This document shows, piece by piece, positions 11,741 through 21,998 of a stretch of DNA of 64,000 nucleotides. Both the position numbers and the translations under genes were made by a program. Origin of the DNA: Cheiracanthium punctorium (taxonomy: Eukaryota > Arthropoda > Arachnida > Araneae > Cheiracanthiidae); assembly GCA_038373885.1 (NCBI GenBank), contig JAWZYV010011909.1:124001-188000 (forward strand). The letters are read 5' to 3'. Below the pieces are notes generated by a model that saw only the letters and a program-made list of their open reading frames with translations, had not been told where the DNA came from and made no database searches. Positions within the stretch are counted from its first letter, which is position 1. The number at the start of each line of letters is the position of its first letter.

Positions 11741-12728
11741 TGGGCTCCTGGAACCAAACGCACAATTCCGAAAAGAAATGTTCCAATTTCAACAACTTGT
11801 TTGCTTGGTCTCAAGTATCTGCTCATAAATGCCATTATAAAATCAATAAATACATTATTGCTTATGTATTTTTGCAACAGACGAATTCGTGGCTGTCATC
11901 AAAAAATTACGATGGGAGTTAATGGATTAATGCTCGTGATTTGAAGATAGGAAATATGAATAACGCTTATGAATTTTTGTGAGCAGAAGCTAAAATATTG
12001 ATTTTGTGGGATTACGGCAGATTTTTCTACTCGAGGCATCTAGGCCAAGGGGAGGGGGGTTGCCCTCCGTGGGCGACTTTCTATGGGGTGCTAACCCGTA
12101 TGCTAAAATGATGGTTCTGGTGACTTGTACATAAAAAAATTGACAGAAATCGGTAAGTATTTTAACCACCAAACTGAACCACGGAAAGTTATAATGTTAA
12201 CTCAGTAGTTTTCAAACTACCGACTCACGGAGACTTTTTTCAGTTAAATTTTTCAATGACACCTGAAATCAGACTTAAAAATAAGCAACCATTGATCAAT
12301 ATCATGGACATGGATATAGGACGATCATCGACTACCGGCAGACGGGTGAAATAGCGTCAACCTCTCGGAGGAAAATATGCAACCTCCTTTTAATATTAGC
12401 TACGTAAGCCCTCTTTAGTGGCAAATCATGATGCAATCTACTACTAACACCCGCATGCCCACAACATAAACATGATTGAGACTTATAGCGCCATCTTACA
12501 AGCAAATTTCAGTTAGCTCTTGCAGACATCGATGATCATCCTATATCCAAATCCGTGATCAATACACAAGATAGCTATCTCAAGGATACCTAATGATGCT
12601 GAAAAAAGGTTTCAAAGAATCTTCAACCAAAGGACTCTAAAGGACGCTTTCTAACGCAAGTGCGTATATTTTTAAGATCTGCGAATGAAAATGTCAATCA
12701 TTTGGCAACAAAGTAGTTCTTATTTGTA
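11741..12728. other. Non-coding stretch between a SINE and a mariner
   Basis: Nothing recognisable. A G-rich palindromic patch at about 12040-12070 could be a MITE fragment but shows no clear termini. Confidence 0.4.
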
Positions 12729-13308
12729 TCAGGTTGTAACGAAACTTTTCCGCCAGATTTACATGAGTCAGCTCAGGCGGTACCGAGCGATTGACCTTAT
12801 ATATGAAGTAAATGAAATGCTTAGCGCGACTAATGGACATGGCACTAAAGTCTAACCTTTCAGATAGCTCTCGAGTGGATGAATATTTTATCTCCTTCCA
12901 CAAATTCTCGTTGGCGGGCCTCATCAATATCAGTAGGCCGGCCAGAGCGCTCTGCTTCTTAAATGTCCTAGTCCTCGTTTTTGAACTTTCGGTACCAAAT
13001 CTTTACAGTGTCGTATGATGCAACAGTAGTACCATAAGCTGTACACATGATTCGGTGTCATTCTGTAGCGGACTTTTTGCAACAGAACTGAGAGTAAATG
13101 ATGGTTCAATCTGGTAGCGTGATAGTTCCATTTCAGACACCTTAATCATAACGATATTGTTTTACAGATTTCGCAACACAGTGCTCTAAAACAAGTCTTT
13201 TTCTTTCAAATAACAAAAATCGTTTAACAAAATATTGGCAAAGACACCAATGCGAACTGTTTGTGCAGACAGTACTTGCAGTGGCGGAAAACTTTCGTTA
13301 CAACCTAA
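12729..13308 (-). mobile_element. Internally deleted mariner element, TA target site
   Basis: The two ends are inverted copies reading TYAGGTTGTAACGAAASTTT and continuing TCCGCCA. They are flanked by TA at 12727-12728 and 13309-13310. The 580-bp interior, read on the minus strand, encodes pieces of the N-terminal half of a mariner transposase in several frames: an HTH-proximal DTVKIWYRKF-like stretch, EAERSGRPTDIDEA (about 12930-12965), STRELSERLDFSAMSISR and ELTHVNLAEKF (about 12750-12770). No DDD catalytic half remains. It is a dead, internally deleted copy with frameshifts. Confidence 0.85.
12740..13180 (-). pseudogene. Mariner transposase, N-terminal remnant
   Basis: The minus-strand translation gives the typical mariner N-terminal order: a helix-turn-helix region, a GRP-type linker (SGRPTDIDEA) and the second helix-turn-helix with REL.ERL and ISR elements, ending in a PPEL.HVNLAEKF segment like the family's VPHELT region. 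The reading frame is broken in several places, and the catalytic domain expected after this point is absent because of the internal deletion. It cannot encode an active enzyme. Confidence 0.75.
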
Positions 13309-13340
13309 TATTTATGAAAATCACCTCGATACGCGTAGAC

Positions 13341-13505
13341 CAATGTCTTGCAGGGCTAGGGCCTGTCCTACTCCATGCTAATCATCTAAGCGTACGGTCT
13401 TGAGTTCGATTCCCGTTCATACCCTGGTTGTTTAAAATTTCCTTCCTCTGTGATAGTAAAAATTTTCATTGTGCTGTCCACTTTACTCGACGAGGATTTA
13501 TAATT
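13341..13505 (+). repeat. tRNA-derived SINE, copy 2
   Basis: This is a direct copy of the SINE at 11571-11740, with the B box AGTTCGATTCCC near 13404 and the same body through ACTTTACTCGACGAGG. It lies immediately downstream of the deleted mariner. Confidence 0.8.
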
Positions 13506-13640
13506 TGATTCTTTAATCCAAGTACATAAATTCGAAAATAAATGTACCAAATGCATCAACAACAACATCAAGGAAGGCTGGACATACCGGTAAACCTTCG
13601 AATGTTATTTGCCTGGAGAAGGCAGTCTACCATCTTCAAG

Positions 13641-13766
13641 AGAGCTGGCCAGATAATGCAGTGGCTAGTTCGCCTTACTACCATCCATTGGGCAGGGTTC
13701 AACTCCCGGCTTTGGACGTAACTTGTCCGTCCTTGTGATGTAAACTGTATTTCGTAATAAAAATTT
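13641..13766 (+). repeat. Second tRNA-like SINE family
   Basis: The A-box-like segment GATAATGCAGTGGCTAGTTCG and the B-box-like GGGTTCAACTCC (about 13695-13706) are followed by a short body ending CGTAATAAAAATT. The head differs from the two upstream SINEs, so this looks like another SINE type or a tRNA pseudogene. Confidence 0.5.
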
Positions 13767-15030
13767 AAACTTGTACTCAGTAACAACTGAGATGAAGGCC
13801 ATAAAAGAGTCATATCTCGATTAACTGTTTCTTTCAATAGTCAATCTTCAAGAGAGCGATCGGGACCCAGAAACGTCATTTTTTAATGAGTTTATTTCAG
13901 TTATCGATAGTAAAAAATTACGTAAACATTAATAAACTTAAATTTAAAAAAATGCCGTATTATAACCATTTTAATTTTATTTCATTTGCGTTAACTGCCA
14001 GTTACAAAATTCCATTTTTTCCCGAAGAACTTATAAAATCAGAAACCGCGCAAAAATATTACATATTTGACCACACAAGAAGAAAAAGCATAAATGCTTC
14101 ATGCTAAAAATCCAAAAATTCATTTATAAGTATCATTACAGTAAACAGCGTATACACTTCAAGTCTCAGTAGCATTTTCATTTATCTTTTAATGTTTTCA
14201 AGAATTTCTCTAAGCACAGTAATGAAATGCACAGCTTATTAAATAATTCTTGCAACGCATAAGCTATGCGTTTGATCTTCATTAACGAACAGTCATTTTC
14301 TGCACCAGCATCAAACATGCAATTCTGTTTGATGTAATTATGGGATGAGTAAATACTCAATTATAACTTTAATCACTCGTTTGTGTGTATGTAACAGATC
14401 TCAGAAAATTTCTGAGTCTTTCTCAGAAATTTAGAACAGAGCGCGCATCTTTTCAGAAGCTTCCGCTTTAGTTTTGGAGTGTCTTTAAACGAAGTGTGCT
14501 TATATTCATCCGTTTATAACAAGCCCGGTGCCAGGGCGTGTTAGAAACTGCAGAGTAACTCGATTTGTTAAAATAATAAATCCATTATAAATATCTTCAC
14601 GACAGAAATACAGTATAATTACTCGCTGTGTAATAGAAGGAAAAGCTTTGATTTCACACAGACAAAACCAAGCAATATCTAAAAATGTTTAAGAATATCT
14701 AAACAATTGTAACAGCTAATTTTTAATGCGTTTCAAATCGGAGAAAATGTTTTAATGAAATCGTTGACTCTTTTTTGTTTTGCGATTGCATTAAACCTTT
14801 TTCAATCAATCATGCGTCTGATTGGTATAATACATTTCATATTAATTACAAGGTCGTTCGAAAATCCCTCCGTGGTCTTAGAATTCCGTAGTAAGAAACA
14901 AAGCCGAATGCAGCAAAAAATTTGCACAAAAAACAGAAACGAGTCAAGTTTTTTTTTCTTATAAAAACAATCTTCAGAAGATAAGACAGTGGCCTCTTCT
15001 GCTATGTCCCTCATGACCATCGTCCGACGT
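13767..15030. other. AT-rich non-coding stretch
   Basis: No gene recognised. The short ORFs have no domain or coding bias. Confidence 0.45.
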
Positions 15031-15490
15031 TTTGTTGCGAGACATAAAAATATTAGTTCAAATATTTGCCACCAGGGGGTTTTCCCTGGCCTCCGCGGTT
15101 CCCAGACCTCAATCCATGCGACTTTTTACTTTGGGGAGTCTGAAACATTTGGGGAGTCGTAATAATTCAAGAACTTTGATCTTACAACGAATTTCGCACC
15201 ATGTTCGTAACATTTGTCCGAACACACTGAAGTCAGCTGTAGAACATGCTTTCTTACAATTCCAGCTGACAATGATGGTCATGTTGAACATGTTTTGCTG
15301 TAATAATATTTGTAAACTAGCATAAATGTATGCTAAAAAAGTACCCTGGTGGCGAACATTTGAACTATCTTTTAATCGCTCAAATTCCCATACATTCATT
15401 ATACCCTACACAAAATTTCATAACTTTATCAGCAATAGTTTCACCAGTAGATAACTTTAAAATAGGGTCTTTTAATTTCGGACACCCTGT
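15031..15490 (+). pseudogene. 3' relic of a mariner-type transposase
   Basis: Around 15078-15135 the + strand encodes WPPRFPDLNPCDFLLWGV, a variant of the final catalytic motif of mariner/Tc1-type transposases (SPDLxPxDFxLWG). A stop follows at once, and C-terminal homology continues in another frame (HHVRNICPNTLKSAVEHAF). The end TTTCGGACACCCTGTA (about 15476-15491) is the reverse complement of a terminus TACAGGGTGTCCGAAA. No left terminus or first catalytic half was found, so the copy is 5'-truncated and frameshifted. It lies about 250 bases before the first visible Fas1 exon. A related deleted copy is at 30832-31381. Confidence 0.75.
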
Positions 15491-15739
15491 AGCTTCGTAC
15501 TATATCACTAATTTTTTTTTCGTTATTGTTTACTGGAAGTGTTGGTCGAGTAAGAAATGCAAACAGACGGCCGAAAATCTAGAACCGGTGCTGTCCTCAG
15601 AACGTCTATATCGAAATGTCTAATCCTAAACTGGAAGTGATGGTATTATTTTGTCACTCGTTTGTTTGTTTTTTAATCAATGTGCATAGTGAATATCGCA
15701 TTGGATGTTTTACTCATGTTTATTTTTTTTAATTTCCAG

Positions 15740-15896
15740 TGAATTTCTGGGACTGGTCAGCTACGCTCCCGATTTCAAAGAGCTTTTGGTTAGTTCTCAG
15801 GAAAAGACCCTTTTTGCGCCTTCGAACGAAGCGATTCGCCAACTCCCTGCCGAAGCCATTTCCATCTTGAAGATGAACATCACAGCCATCACGAAT
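15740..15896 (+). CDS. Fas1: Fasciclin-1, first visible exon (FAS1 domain 3, start)
   Basis: Fasciclin-1 is an extracellular, GPI-anchored homophilic cell-adhesion protein of axon tracts with four FAS1 domains. This exon opens the third domain: EFLGLVSYAPDFKELL, then the H1 motif TLFAPSNEA, ending at AITN. It lies between acceptor TTTCCAG (ending 15739) and donor GTAAGT (from 15897). The first base completes a split codon, so the preceding intron is phase 2; the exon ends in phase 0. Joined to the six downstream exons it gives one frame of about 328 residues. The best family match is insect Fas1: domain 3 ends in an IDRLLGMPYQTV-type sequence and domain 4 begins with an F-VPSDDAW motif, both in Fas1-specific positions. 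Midline fasciclin and periostin-like proteins are less likely. Upstream exons were not found. The open frame running past the donor is intron. Confidence 0.92.
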
Positions 15897-17135
15897 GTAA
15901 GTGAAACAACCTTGAGAATCCACTACAGAAGGTTATACAGACAACTCGCGATAAGTCGCAGTATGATGTCTTGGTCTGTCTCTTGTTTTCGTGGATTATG
16001 GAAGCATTTGTGCCAACATTCGCATTTTGTACCAACCCCTCAAATCCAGATTAGTTCGATACCGGTAGCACCTGCCAAGGGGGGGGGGGGGAATTTCTAT
16101 CATAAACTCTTGAAGAGTTCATTTCTAAATCATTCGGGAACCGATAGATGGCAGCACTACCGATCGTTGGCGGCCTTTCTTAATTTTGAAGAAAATATTC
16201 TTAATTTTGAAGCAGCATCGAAATCGTTTATCCCTAGGACGCGCGATGGTTGCTCGGTGAAACCCCCTTATTTTTGCGCTTTCACTGCTGGTCATTAAAA
16301 AAATATGGCTAAATGGTCCCAACGCTGAAAAAGTGCAGCCATCGATCCATTTAACTACCAACAACATGGCGGTCGATCGAAAAGCCCATTTGGCGTGAAA
16401 GAGCTAAAGAAGTTTTAATACACAGCTTGCCGTGCGGACGCACAGTCTATAAGAAAAGGTTAATTAATGTTCAAACATGAACTTAACTATTAAATTTTTT
16501 AAGCCAGACTATAAAATCAGAAAAACAAAACGAAAGTCTTTTCAGTTCCACTCAAGATTTTCTTTTCAGATCCCCGACCCAGTCTGGAATGATTTGGGTC
16601 GCTACTAAGGATCGAAATCTTTTATCAATCGAAACCACTGAAGAGCCTGATAAGTAACTTTTACAGTGTTGTTTTACAAAGTTTTCAATCACTGTATCTT
16701 TTAACACCGGTTATTTTGAGTATTTTTTGGTCATCCTTTTTTTCACGTCTGCCCTTCCTTGGAGGACAATGTTCAAAATGTTCGGAAATAGATTTGTAGG
16801 TGTTCGTGAGTATTATATATTACAGCGAGAATTTTATGGATACATCTTTTTTTTTTCTTTGTAGTTGCGCGGTAGATGTTAGAACATTTTGGTCCCTTGC
16901 ACATCATAGGTCACGAATTTCAGAAAATCGTGTCTATTCTAATAAATAGGTTTGAAAAATGCAAGTACATTCCAAATTCCGTATTAGCTTTAGTAGTTTT
17001 GATTAAGAGAAATATAGAAATAGAAAAAAACGACATTTCATTCCCGACCCCCCTATTATTGAAAATGACATTTGTTTTTCGGAATATTTCACATCCGGTG
17101 CTATAGGCACGATATTTCTTGCTTGTTTCAAATAG
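15897..17135. other. Fas1 intron (1.24 kb)
   Basis: This intron has GTAAGT and TTTCAAATAG borders. It contains a diverged fragment of the TTAA hairpin MITE family at about 16311-16440 (AACGCTGAAAAAGTGCAGCC and ACATGGCGGTCGATCGAAAA). Otherwise it is unique AT-rich sequence. Confidence 0.7.
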
Positions 17136-17268
17136 TTGCTGAAGCTACATCTAGTGACGAAGAGCATTTCCACGGACGACGTGCTATACGGCCGTCACAA
17201 GGAATACATCTCTGCAGACAACAGAAACAGCCTTTACTTCCGTATTTTGGGAGACGAAAGGAATAAAA
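17136..17268 (+). CDS. Fas1: Fasciclin-1 exon (FAS1 domain 3, middle)
   Basis: This exon begins in phase 0 after the acceptor AAATAG. It reads LLKLHLVTKSISTDDVLYG and continues through ISADNRNSLYF to DERNK, ending with the first base of a split codon before donor GTAAGT (17269). LKLHLVT is the FAS1 'YH' motif region: the histidine sits where the family's conserved histidine lies. The following strand segment NSLYFRILG matches the domain core. The sequence continues directly from the previous exon without a gap when compared with the insect Fas1 domain pattern. Confidence 0.92.
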
Positions 17269-17598
17269 GTAAGTATTTGTTTTAAGCACTAACACTTTAG
17301 TATAAAACATATTTCTTTTTCAGTATTATAATTAATCTGTACCCATGATTGGCAATGGAACCTTTTTAGCATGTTTAAAATGAGGCATTTACTTTTTAAC
17401 TTAATGACAGCATGGATTTACCATCCAGTTTCCAACATGTCCTTGGAATTATTTTTTATACGGCATCAGCCGAATTTCAAGTACTTTTACTACAAATCTG
17501 AGAAGCTGACTCTGAAATAAAGCACATTTTACTTGGGAAAGAAGAATAAAAAAAGTCTGATATACACATGTAATCATGTCGCCAAAAACTCTAATCTG

Positions 17599-17905
17599 AA
17601 CATTTGGAGATTTTTACATCAATACATTTTCGGGGTCTCTAAACGTTGCTTCGCCAAAGCCCAAATCACAATTCCGAATAGTTTACATGAAAACTGACCA
17701 TTTTATTTCGTGTGTCTACTTAATTATATTCAAGCAGCGAAACTTTGAAGGCGTTTTACTCGAAACTAGGATAGTGCAAGAGGTTGGCCGAATACCATGG
17801 TCAATTTTAGCTTAAACTATTCGGAATTGAAATTTGGTCTTTGGCCTAGTATACAGCAATTCTTAGAGACCTCGAAAATGCTTTGAGGTAAAAATTGCCA
17901 AACAT
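17599..17905. repeat. Imperfect inverted repeat (fold-back), about 100-base arms
   Basis: The left arm (about 17599-17702) and the reverse complement of 17797-17905 share, in order, a TTTTTAC-TCAA-GCATTTTCG block, GGTCTCTAA, GCCAAAG-CCAAAT and AATTCCGAATAGTTTA. The central spacer is about 95 bases. No terminal target duplication was identified. It is probably a fold-back MITE remnant. Confidence 0.65.
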
Positions 17906-18198
17906 TGGCTATGTGTTTTAATGATATCATCAAACCAAATGTTCGTGAGTTCTTCAATCTGCAGTTCCTAAAAGGGCTATGACTCATCAAGGGGAAAGAA
18001 GTACAAGGTTCCTAATGTCTTTCAAAACAACCATTTTTCTTCAAAAAATATGTTTATGAAATGTAATTAACTAACTACACTGACGCAACGGCTTACGCTA
18101 AGCCAAGTCCTGCGCTGTCCAACCATGCCTTCGAGTCTTGGATACGGAAGCATATGTCTCTGCCAAGTGATCAACCTGATGGCGAAGCCGCCAGTGTT

Positions 18199-18280
18199 TA
18201 CCCTACTAGCAATTTTGCTCGGGCTACCACCGGTCACATAGCCAGCCGATGATGGCCCGAGTAAAATTGCTAGTAGGGTA
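18199..18280. repeat. 26-base near-perfect hairpin
   Basis: TACCCTACTAGCAATTTTGC followed by TCGGGC (18199-18224) is repeated inverted at 18255-18280 with one mismatch, around a 30-base loop containing CACCGGTCACATAGCC. It could be the paired ends of a very small MITE or a stable intronic RNA hairpin; no protein is encoded. Confidence 0.75.
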
Positions 18281-19072
18281 GTCCTCTAGTAAACTTGATC
18301 CTTGCCGACTTGGCCGGCTTGGCAAACTGGCCCTTGCCGACAAGGCCGTGTCGATCCTCATTTTATCAACACAGTCAGTGGATGAAAGCCGAGTCAACCT
18401 TGCCCGCCCAGGCACTGGACCCCGGGCCTGCGGAATGGCAGCGTAATGCGCTAGCATTTATACTACTGGACTTCTATTATAAAATGTATCAGTGTGATTT
18501 ATTCCTAGTAGCGAAACTAGTTCAAAAAAAGTTCAAAACACGTATTTTAAACGTCAAAAAACTTGTTTTGAACGTACTTTGAACGTTTTCTGAAGTAATT
18601 GTGCTACTAGGGTTAGTGCATAGTGAACAATCTAGGACGAAGACCTACCGCTTTAGATAGGTACTATGGAAATAGATATTACTTTCAATAATGATTGTTG
18701 TCGAAAACGACTTTATTTATCAAACTTATTTATGAATACCAATACATTGTTTCAAACGTGAATACTAATTGGCTAAGAAAGCATCTGCAACCTTACATAG
18801 GTAAGTGCTGCAGAATAAATAAAATTAACGCTTCCTTCCGTTCTTGTAATATCTGGACACTTAATCTTGAGTCAATTTATTTTAAAACCCTTCAAGTTAC
18901 GCATATTGATCGACATAAAACTTTAATTATGTTCACGCCTGCATGAATTGTCCAACCAGTAACGATTTTGCTGGCGGCAGAAATTGTCCTGGTATAAAAT
19001 TTTGTGATTTCTCATTTACAAATTGGAAGACATCTATCAACTAACTGCTTACTTTGTTCTCTACTGATACAG

Positions 19073-19220
19073 CACTAACAGTGGATGGAGTGGGAGTGAA
19101 AGCTGCGGCAGTTCATTCTGACATCGGAGCCGTCGATGGCATGGTGCATGTCATAGACAGACTTCTGGGAATGCCATACCAGACTGTATACCTCAAATTG
19201 CAGTCAGACCCAGATCTCAG
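19073..19220 (+). CDS. Fas1: Fasciclin-1 exon (FAS1 domain 3, end)
   Basis: The exon completes a split threonine codon and reads TLTVDGVGVKAAAVHSDIGA, then VDGMVHVIDRLLGMPYQTVY, ending SDPDL plus two bases of an arginine codon before donor GTAAGA (19221). The FAS1 H2 motif is clear: a D-x-x-x-x-x-G-MVHVIDRLL segment with the invariant HVID. The following GMPYQTVYLKLQSDP linker leads into domain 4 and is a distinctive Fas1 feature rather than a generic FAS1 one. Confidence 0.94.
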
Positions 19221-19393
19221 GTAAGAAGGATTCCTATTGTCTTCAATTATTAAAACAATGCGTCCAGCAATCACAGGCTTTCTTCAAAGTTAAGATTTCA
19301 GAAGTGCACGATCTTTGGCAGCATCGCCCACTACTTTAATTATCTCGATCACGTTGTTTGCCATTTATCCACACTCAGATTGTGCAAGTTATT

Positions 19394-20075
19394 ACTTTCC
19401 GAACATGTACCATGTAAGGAAAGTATTGTAATCATGAAAAAATTCGACTTCGAGATTTTGGTGTTTTTACACGTTTTGAGGGCTTCTGAATCCATTTATG
19501 CTATTTTTACGAGATGTATGTATGTATGTGTGTATGTGTGTGTGTGTGTGTATGTGTGTATGTGTGTATGTGAGTGAACACGATAGCTCCTGAACGGAGC
19601 ATTCGATTGAGCTCAAATTGGATATATATGTCATAAACCACCGTCGCAAGACCGGTATTGATTTTGGTGTGTATAGGACTTATAGTTTTTCTACAAGGCT
19701 ACGACAAAGATTTCTTTTACATTATGGCCTATGGGGGGAATTTCTTGAAAGTGCGCTAGCGTTTAAACGGTAGATTCGATTGAGCTCAAATTGGGTATGC
19801 ATGTTATAAACCATCGTTGCAAGACCGGTATTGATTTTGGTGTGTATAGGACTTATAGTTCTTCTAAAGGGCTACAACAAAACTTTCTTTTATGTTATGG
19901 CATAATGGCATATGGGGGAGAAATTCTTGAAAGTGCGCAAGCGTTTAAACGGTGCATTCGATTGAGTTTCAATTGGGTATATATGTTTGAATTATTCATC
20001 GATTAAAATTTATTTAAGTGCTTGGTAATGATCTTAATCGTAAGTGTTCGGAAAGTCGAGTGGAGTCACTCCAGA
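19394..20075 (+). mobile_element. Helentron-associated (HINE-like) element
   Basis: It starts ACTTTCCGAACATGTACC within a short palindrome (mate AAGGAAAGT). The matching subterminal inverted repeat GTGTTCGGAAAGT lies at 20044-20056, just before a GAGTG-GAGT-CACTC stem-loop (20059-20072) and the 3' end CCAGA followed by a T run. A GTAT/GTGT microsatellite (about 19516-19572) precedes two to three tandem units of about 173-182 bases (CGATTGAG landmarks at 19604, 19777, 19959). A 5' inverted repeat, microsatellite, tandem core, subterminal repeat, 3' hairpin and T tract are the published hallmarks of HINE/DINE-1-type non-autonomous Helentrons. No Rep/helicase is encoded. Confidence 0.75.
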
Positions 20076-20123
20076 TTTTTTTTACTTTCAGAAGTATCTA
20101 TGAGTCTGATTCAAGTATATATA

Positions 20124-20551
20124 GAGAGTGAATCTAAACTCTTTGGGCAAAACTTTAAGGGGTGATAGGGCACAAATGAGAGTCGTAATCACATAGAAAT
20201 CTGGGGTGAAAAGCAGTTTTAACTTACCCGGTAATAATCACTTGGAAAAGCATTGAAGTGTCCGTCTGATTTCTTAACCAAGTTTCATAAGCAATAGGCT
20301 CGTCTCCGAAAATTTCATCCATGAAATAAAATAAACTTTTTAAACTGTCCATTTTATTCTTCTGTTTTCGGAGAAAAATACGTTAGTTTCTGACGAACAA
20401 TGGTCGGCAAGTGCACTGTTGTTCCAGCACTTTTTCCTAAGGGATTATTAGCAGCTATACGAAGTTGCCGACCCCACATTGCTATGTCTGATTCCTTATT
20501 ATGTACCCTATCACCCCTTAAAGTTTTGCCCAAGAGTTTAGATTCACCCTG
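20124..20551. mobile_element. MITE with about 47-bp TIRs, TA target site
   Basis: The left end GAGAGTGAATCTAAACTC and the reverse complement of the right end CAGGGTGAATCTAAACTC continue in parallel through GGGCAAAACTTTAAGGGGTG and ATAGGG. Flanking TA is present on both sides within short TATATA runs. The long TIRs and TA site fit a Tc1/mariner-superfamily MITE. The interior encodes nothing recognised. Confidence 0.85.
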
Positions 20552-20646
20552 TATATACGTATATACATATATATGAAACAATGATTACATAACTTTATTT
20601 GTTAACCTTGATATAACTTCCTAATTTTTTTCGGAGGCTTTCTTAA

Positions 20647-20945
20647 CCCCTTTCGCACCAGTGACGTACGTACGTACATTTTTATAATGTCGCGCATGAA
20701 TACCATGGGCGTACCTCGTTCATGGTAGTATTGAATAGACATAATTTTTTTCTAACTGATATTCGTAATCACAGTGTGCATTTATTATTTGGTATTCTAA
20801 ACCGTGATTTTTTTTTAAATTTTCACTTCTCGATATTTTCAATCTTTGTTTCACTTGCTTAATAGAATTTAATAATTTAAGTTAAACAGAATTTAATCTG
20901 ATATTACGGTCCGTTTATAGATAAATTAGCCTGTAGTGCAAGCGG
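20647..20945. mobile_element. TTAA-site MITE (piggyBac-like), 299 bp
   Basis: TTAA (20643-20646) is followed by CCCCTTTCGCACCAG. The right end, in reverse complement, is CCGCTTGCACTA, followed by TTAA (20946-20949). The TTAA duplication with C-rich ends is the piggyBac pattern. The interior is non-coding and AT-rich, with a (TACG)n patch near 20668-20680. Confidence 0.65.
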
Positions 20946-21269
20946 TTAATGACGAAATTTAATGGATGATGATTTAACTTTCTTTTTCGCAGTTTCATAA
21001 TAGTAATTTAAATTTCTATTCTTTCCATAGTTTAGTTTTATTATGATGAACTTTCCAATTTATTGTACACAGAGTATATCACGGTGATTTAACTTTTTAA
21101 ATTCTTTTCACGGAGATTCAAGATGAGGATTTCATTTTCTAAGTTTTTCACAATCTCCTAATGTTTTTGAAGTAAAACTTCTTTAGGCCCAACTAGGGAG
21201 TAGCTCAGATTTTTTTTCTGACGAAAGTAACGCTCAGTAAAGGAAGTGACGTATCTTTTCCCCTTTCTT

Positions 21270-21600
21270 TCTACCTTCATTTGCGAAACAACTCTCGGGC
21301 GTTCGTTCCTGCGAACGTCGACTGTGCTCCCTGCGCATCGACATTACTCCCTACCTGTTTTGAAGCAAGATCTTGTCTGATGACTCTGTTCAGTGGATAA
21401 GTGGACCGGCTCTTGTCAGAGCCACTATGGGAAGCCCTTCGCTGAACAGGCGACAGTCCTGCTGACAGTCTCTCACTGTTGTTACAGGCGGCGACCCAAC
21501 CCGTCACCTCCGATAAACAAGGCCTACGCACCGAATACAGAAAGTGGCACAATGGTGCAATCCGTGGTCCAAGCTCCGTTGCTTTACTCACATGTTTTCA
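21270..21600 (+). other. Unexplained GC-richer island within the Fas1 intron
   Basis: This stretch contrasts with its AT-rich surroundings and includes a GTTACAGGCGGCGACCCAAC segment (about 21481-21500) that resembles the junction of an LTR end with a primer-binding region, although no LTR pair was seen. Overlapping ORFs occur on both strands (21393-21638 plus; 21277-21591 minus) with no recognised domain. The flanking exons splice in frame without it. It may be a retroelement remnant or a cassette exon. Confidence 0.35.
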
Positions 21601-21786
21601 ACGGCATTATTACAATATTTAATAGAATTATAAGTTAAAACTTGACATGATTGCTTACCATGATACATAAATATTGTTTGCCTGTACTTAAATAGTATGT
21701 AATCTTGCTTTTAATATTGCTCATGTGTTTTTCAGTTATTTATAATAATGAGCCAAATGTAAATTTTTTTATATATATTTATCTAG

Positions 21787-21958
21787 GATAACCGCAGAGC
21801 TGAGTAACCAAGATCTCTGGGGCACCGTCATGAACGGAAGCGACCGGAGAGTTACATTCTTCGTTCCCAGCGACGATGCCTGGGCACGTCTCAGGAAAGA
21901 AATGCCAACAGAGTTCAAGCAGCTGACTATGGGAACCTTTCCGTACCACGTACATAAG
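21787..21958 (+). CDS. Fas1: Fasciclin-1 exon (FAS1 domain 4, start)
   Basis: The exon completes an arginine codon and reads ITAELSNQDLWGTVMNGSDR, then RVTFFVPSDDAWARL, and ends FPYHVHK in phase 0 before donor GTAAAT (21959). VTFFVPSDDAW is the H1 motif of the fourth domain. NGS, just before it, is a potential N-glycosylation sequon. The terminal PYHVHK leads directly into ILDRHLV of the next exon, together forming the YH region. Confidence 0.94.
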
Positions 21959-21998
21959 GTAAATGCCATTGCCACAGTCACCGGAGAGGGGATCTTAA

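Larger units (their letters stand above)
17269..19072. other. Fas1 intron (1.80 kb)
   Basis: This intron runs from GTAAGT to a GATACAG acceptor. It holds an imperfect fold-back (17599-17702 with 17797-17905), a near-perfect 26-base hairpin (18199-18280) and a segment at about 18500-18615 sharing the words GAACTAGTT and TTGTGCTACTAGGG with 5330-5375. Confidence 0.7.
19221..21786. other. Fas1 intron (2.57 kb) packed with elements
   Basis: It contains, in order, a Helentron-like element (19394-20075), a long-TIR MITE (20124-20551), a TTAA MITE (20647-20945) and an unexplained GC-richer island (about 21270-21600). The exons on both sides join in frame without any of these. Confidence 0.75.

Noticed and set aside
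15705..16298. 197-codon open frame on the + strand
   Set aside because: Only 15740-15896 is FAS1-like. The rest lies past a GTAAGT donor, has no domain and includes a homopolymer G run; it is intron read-through.
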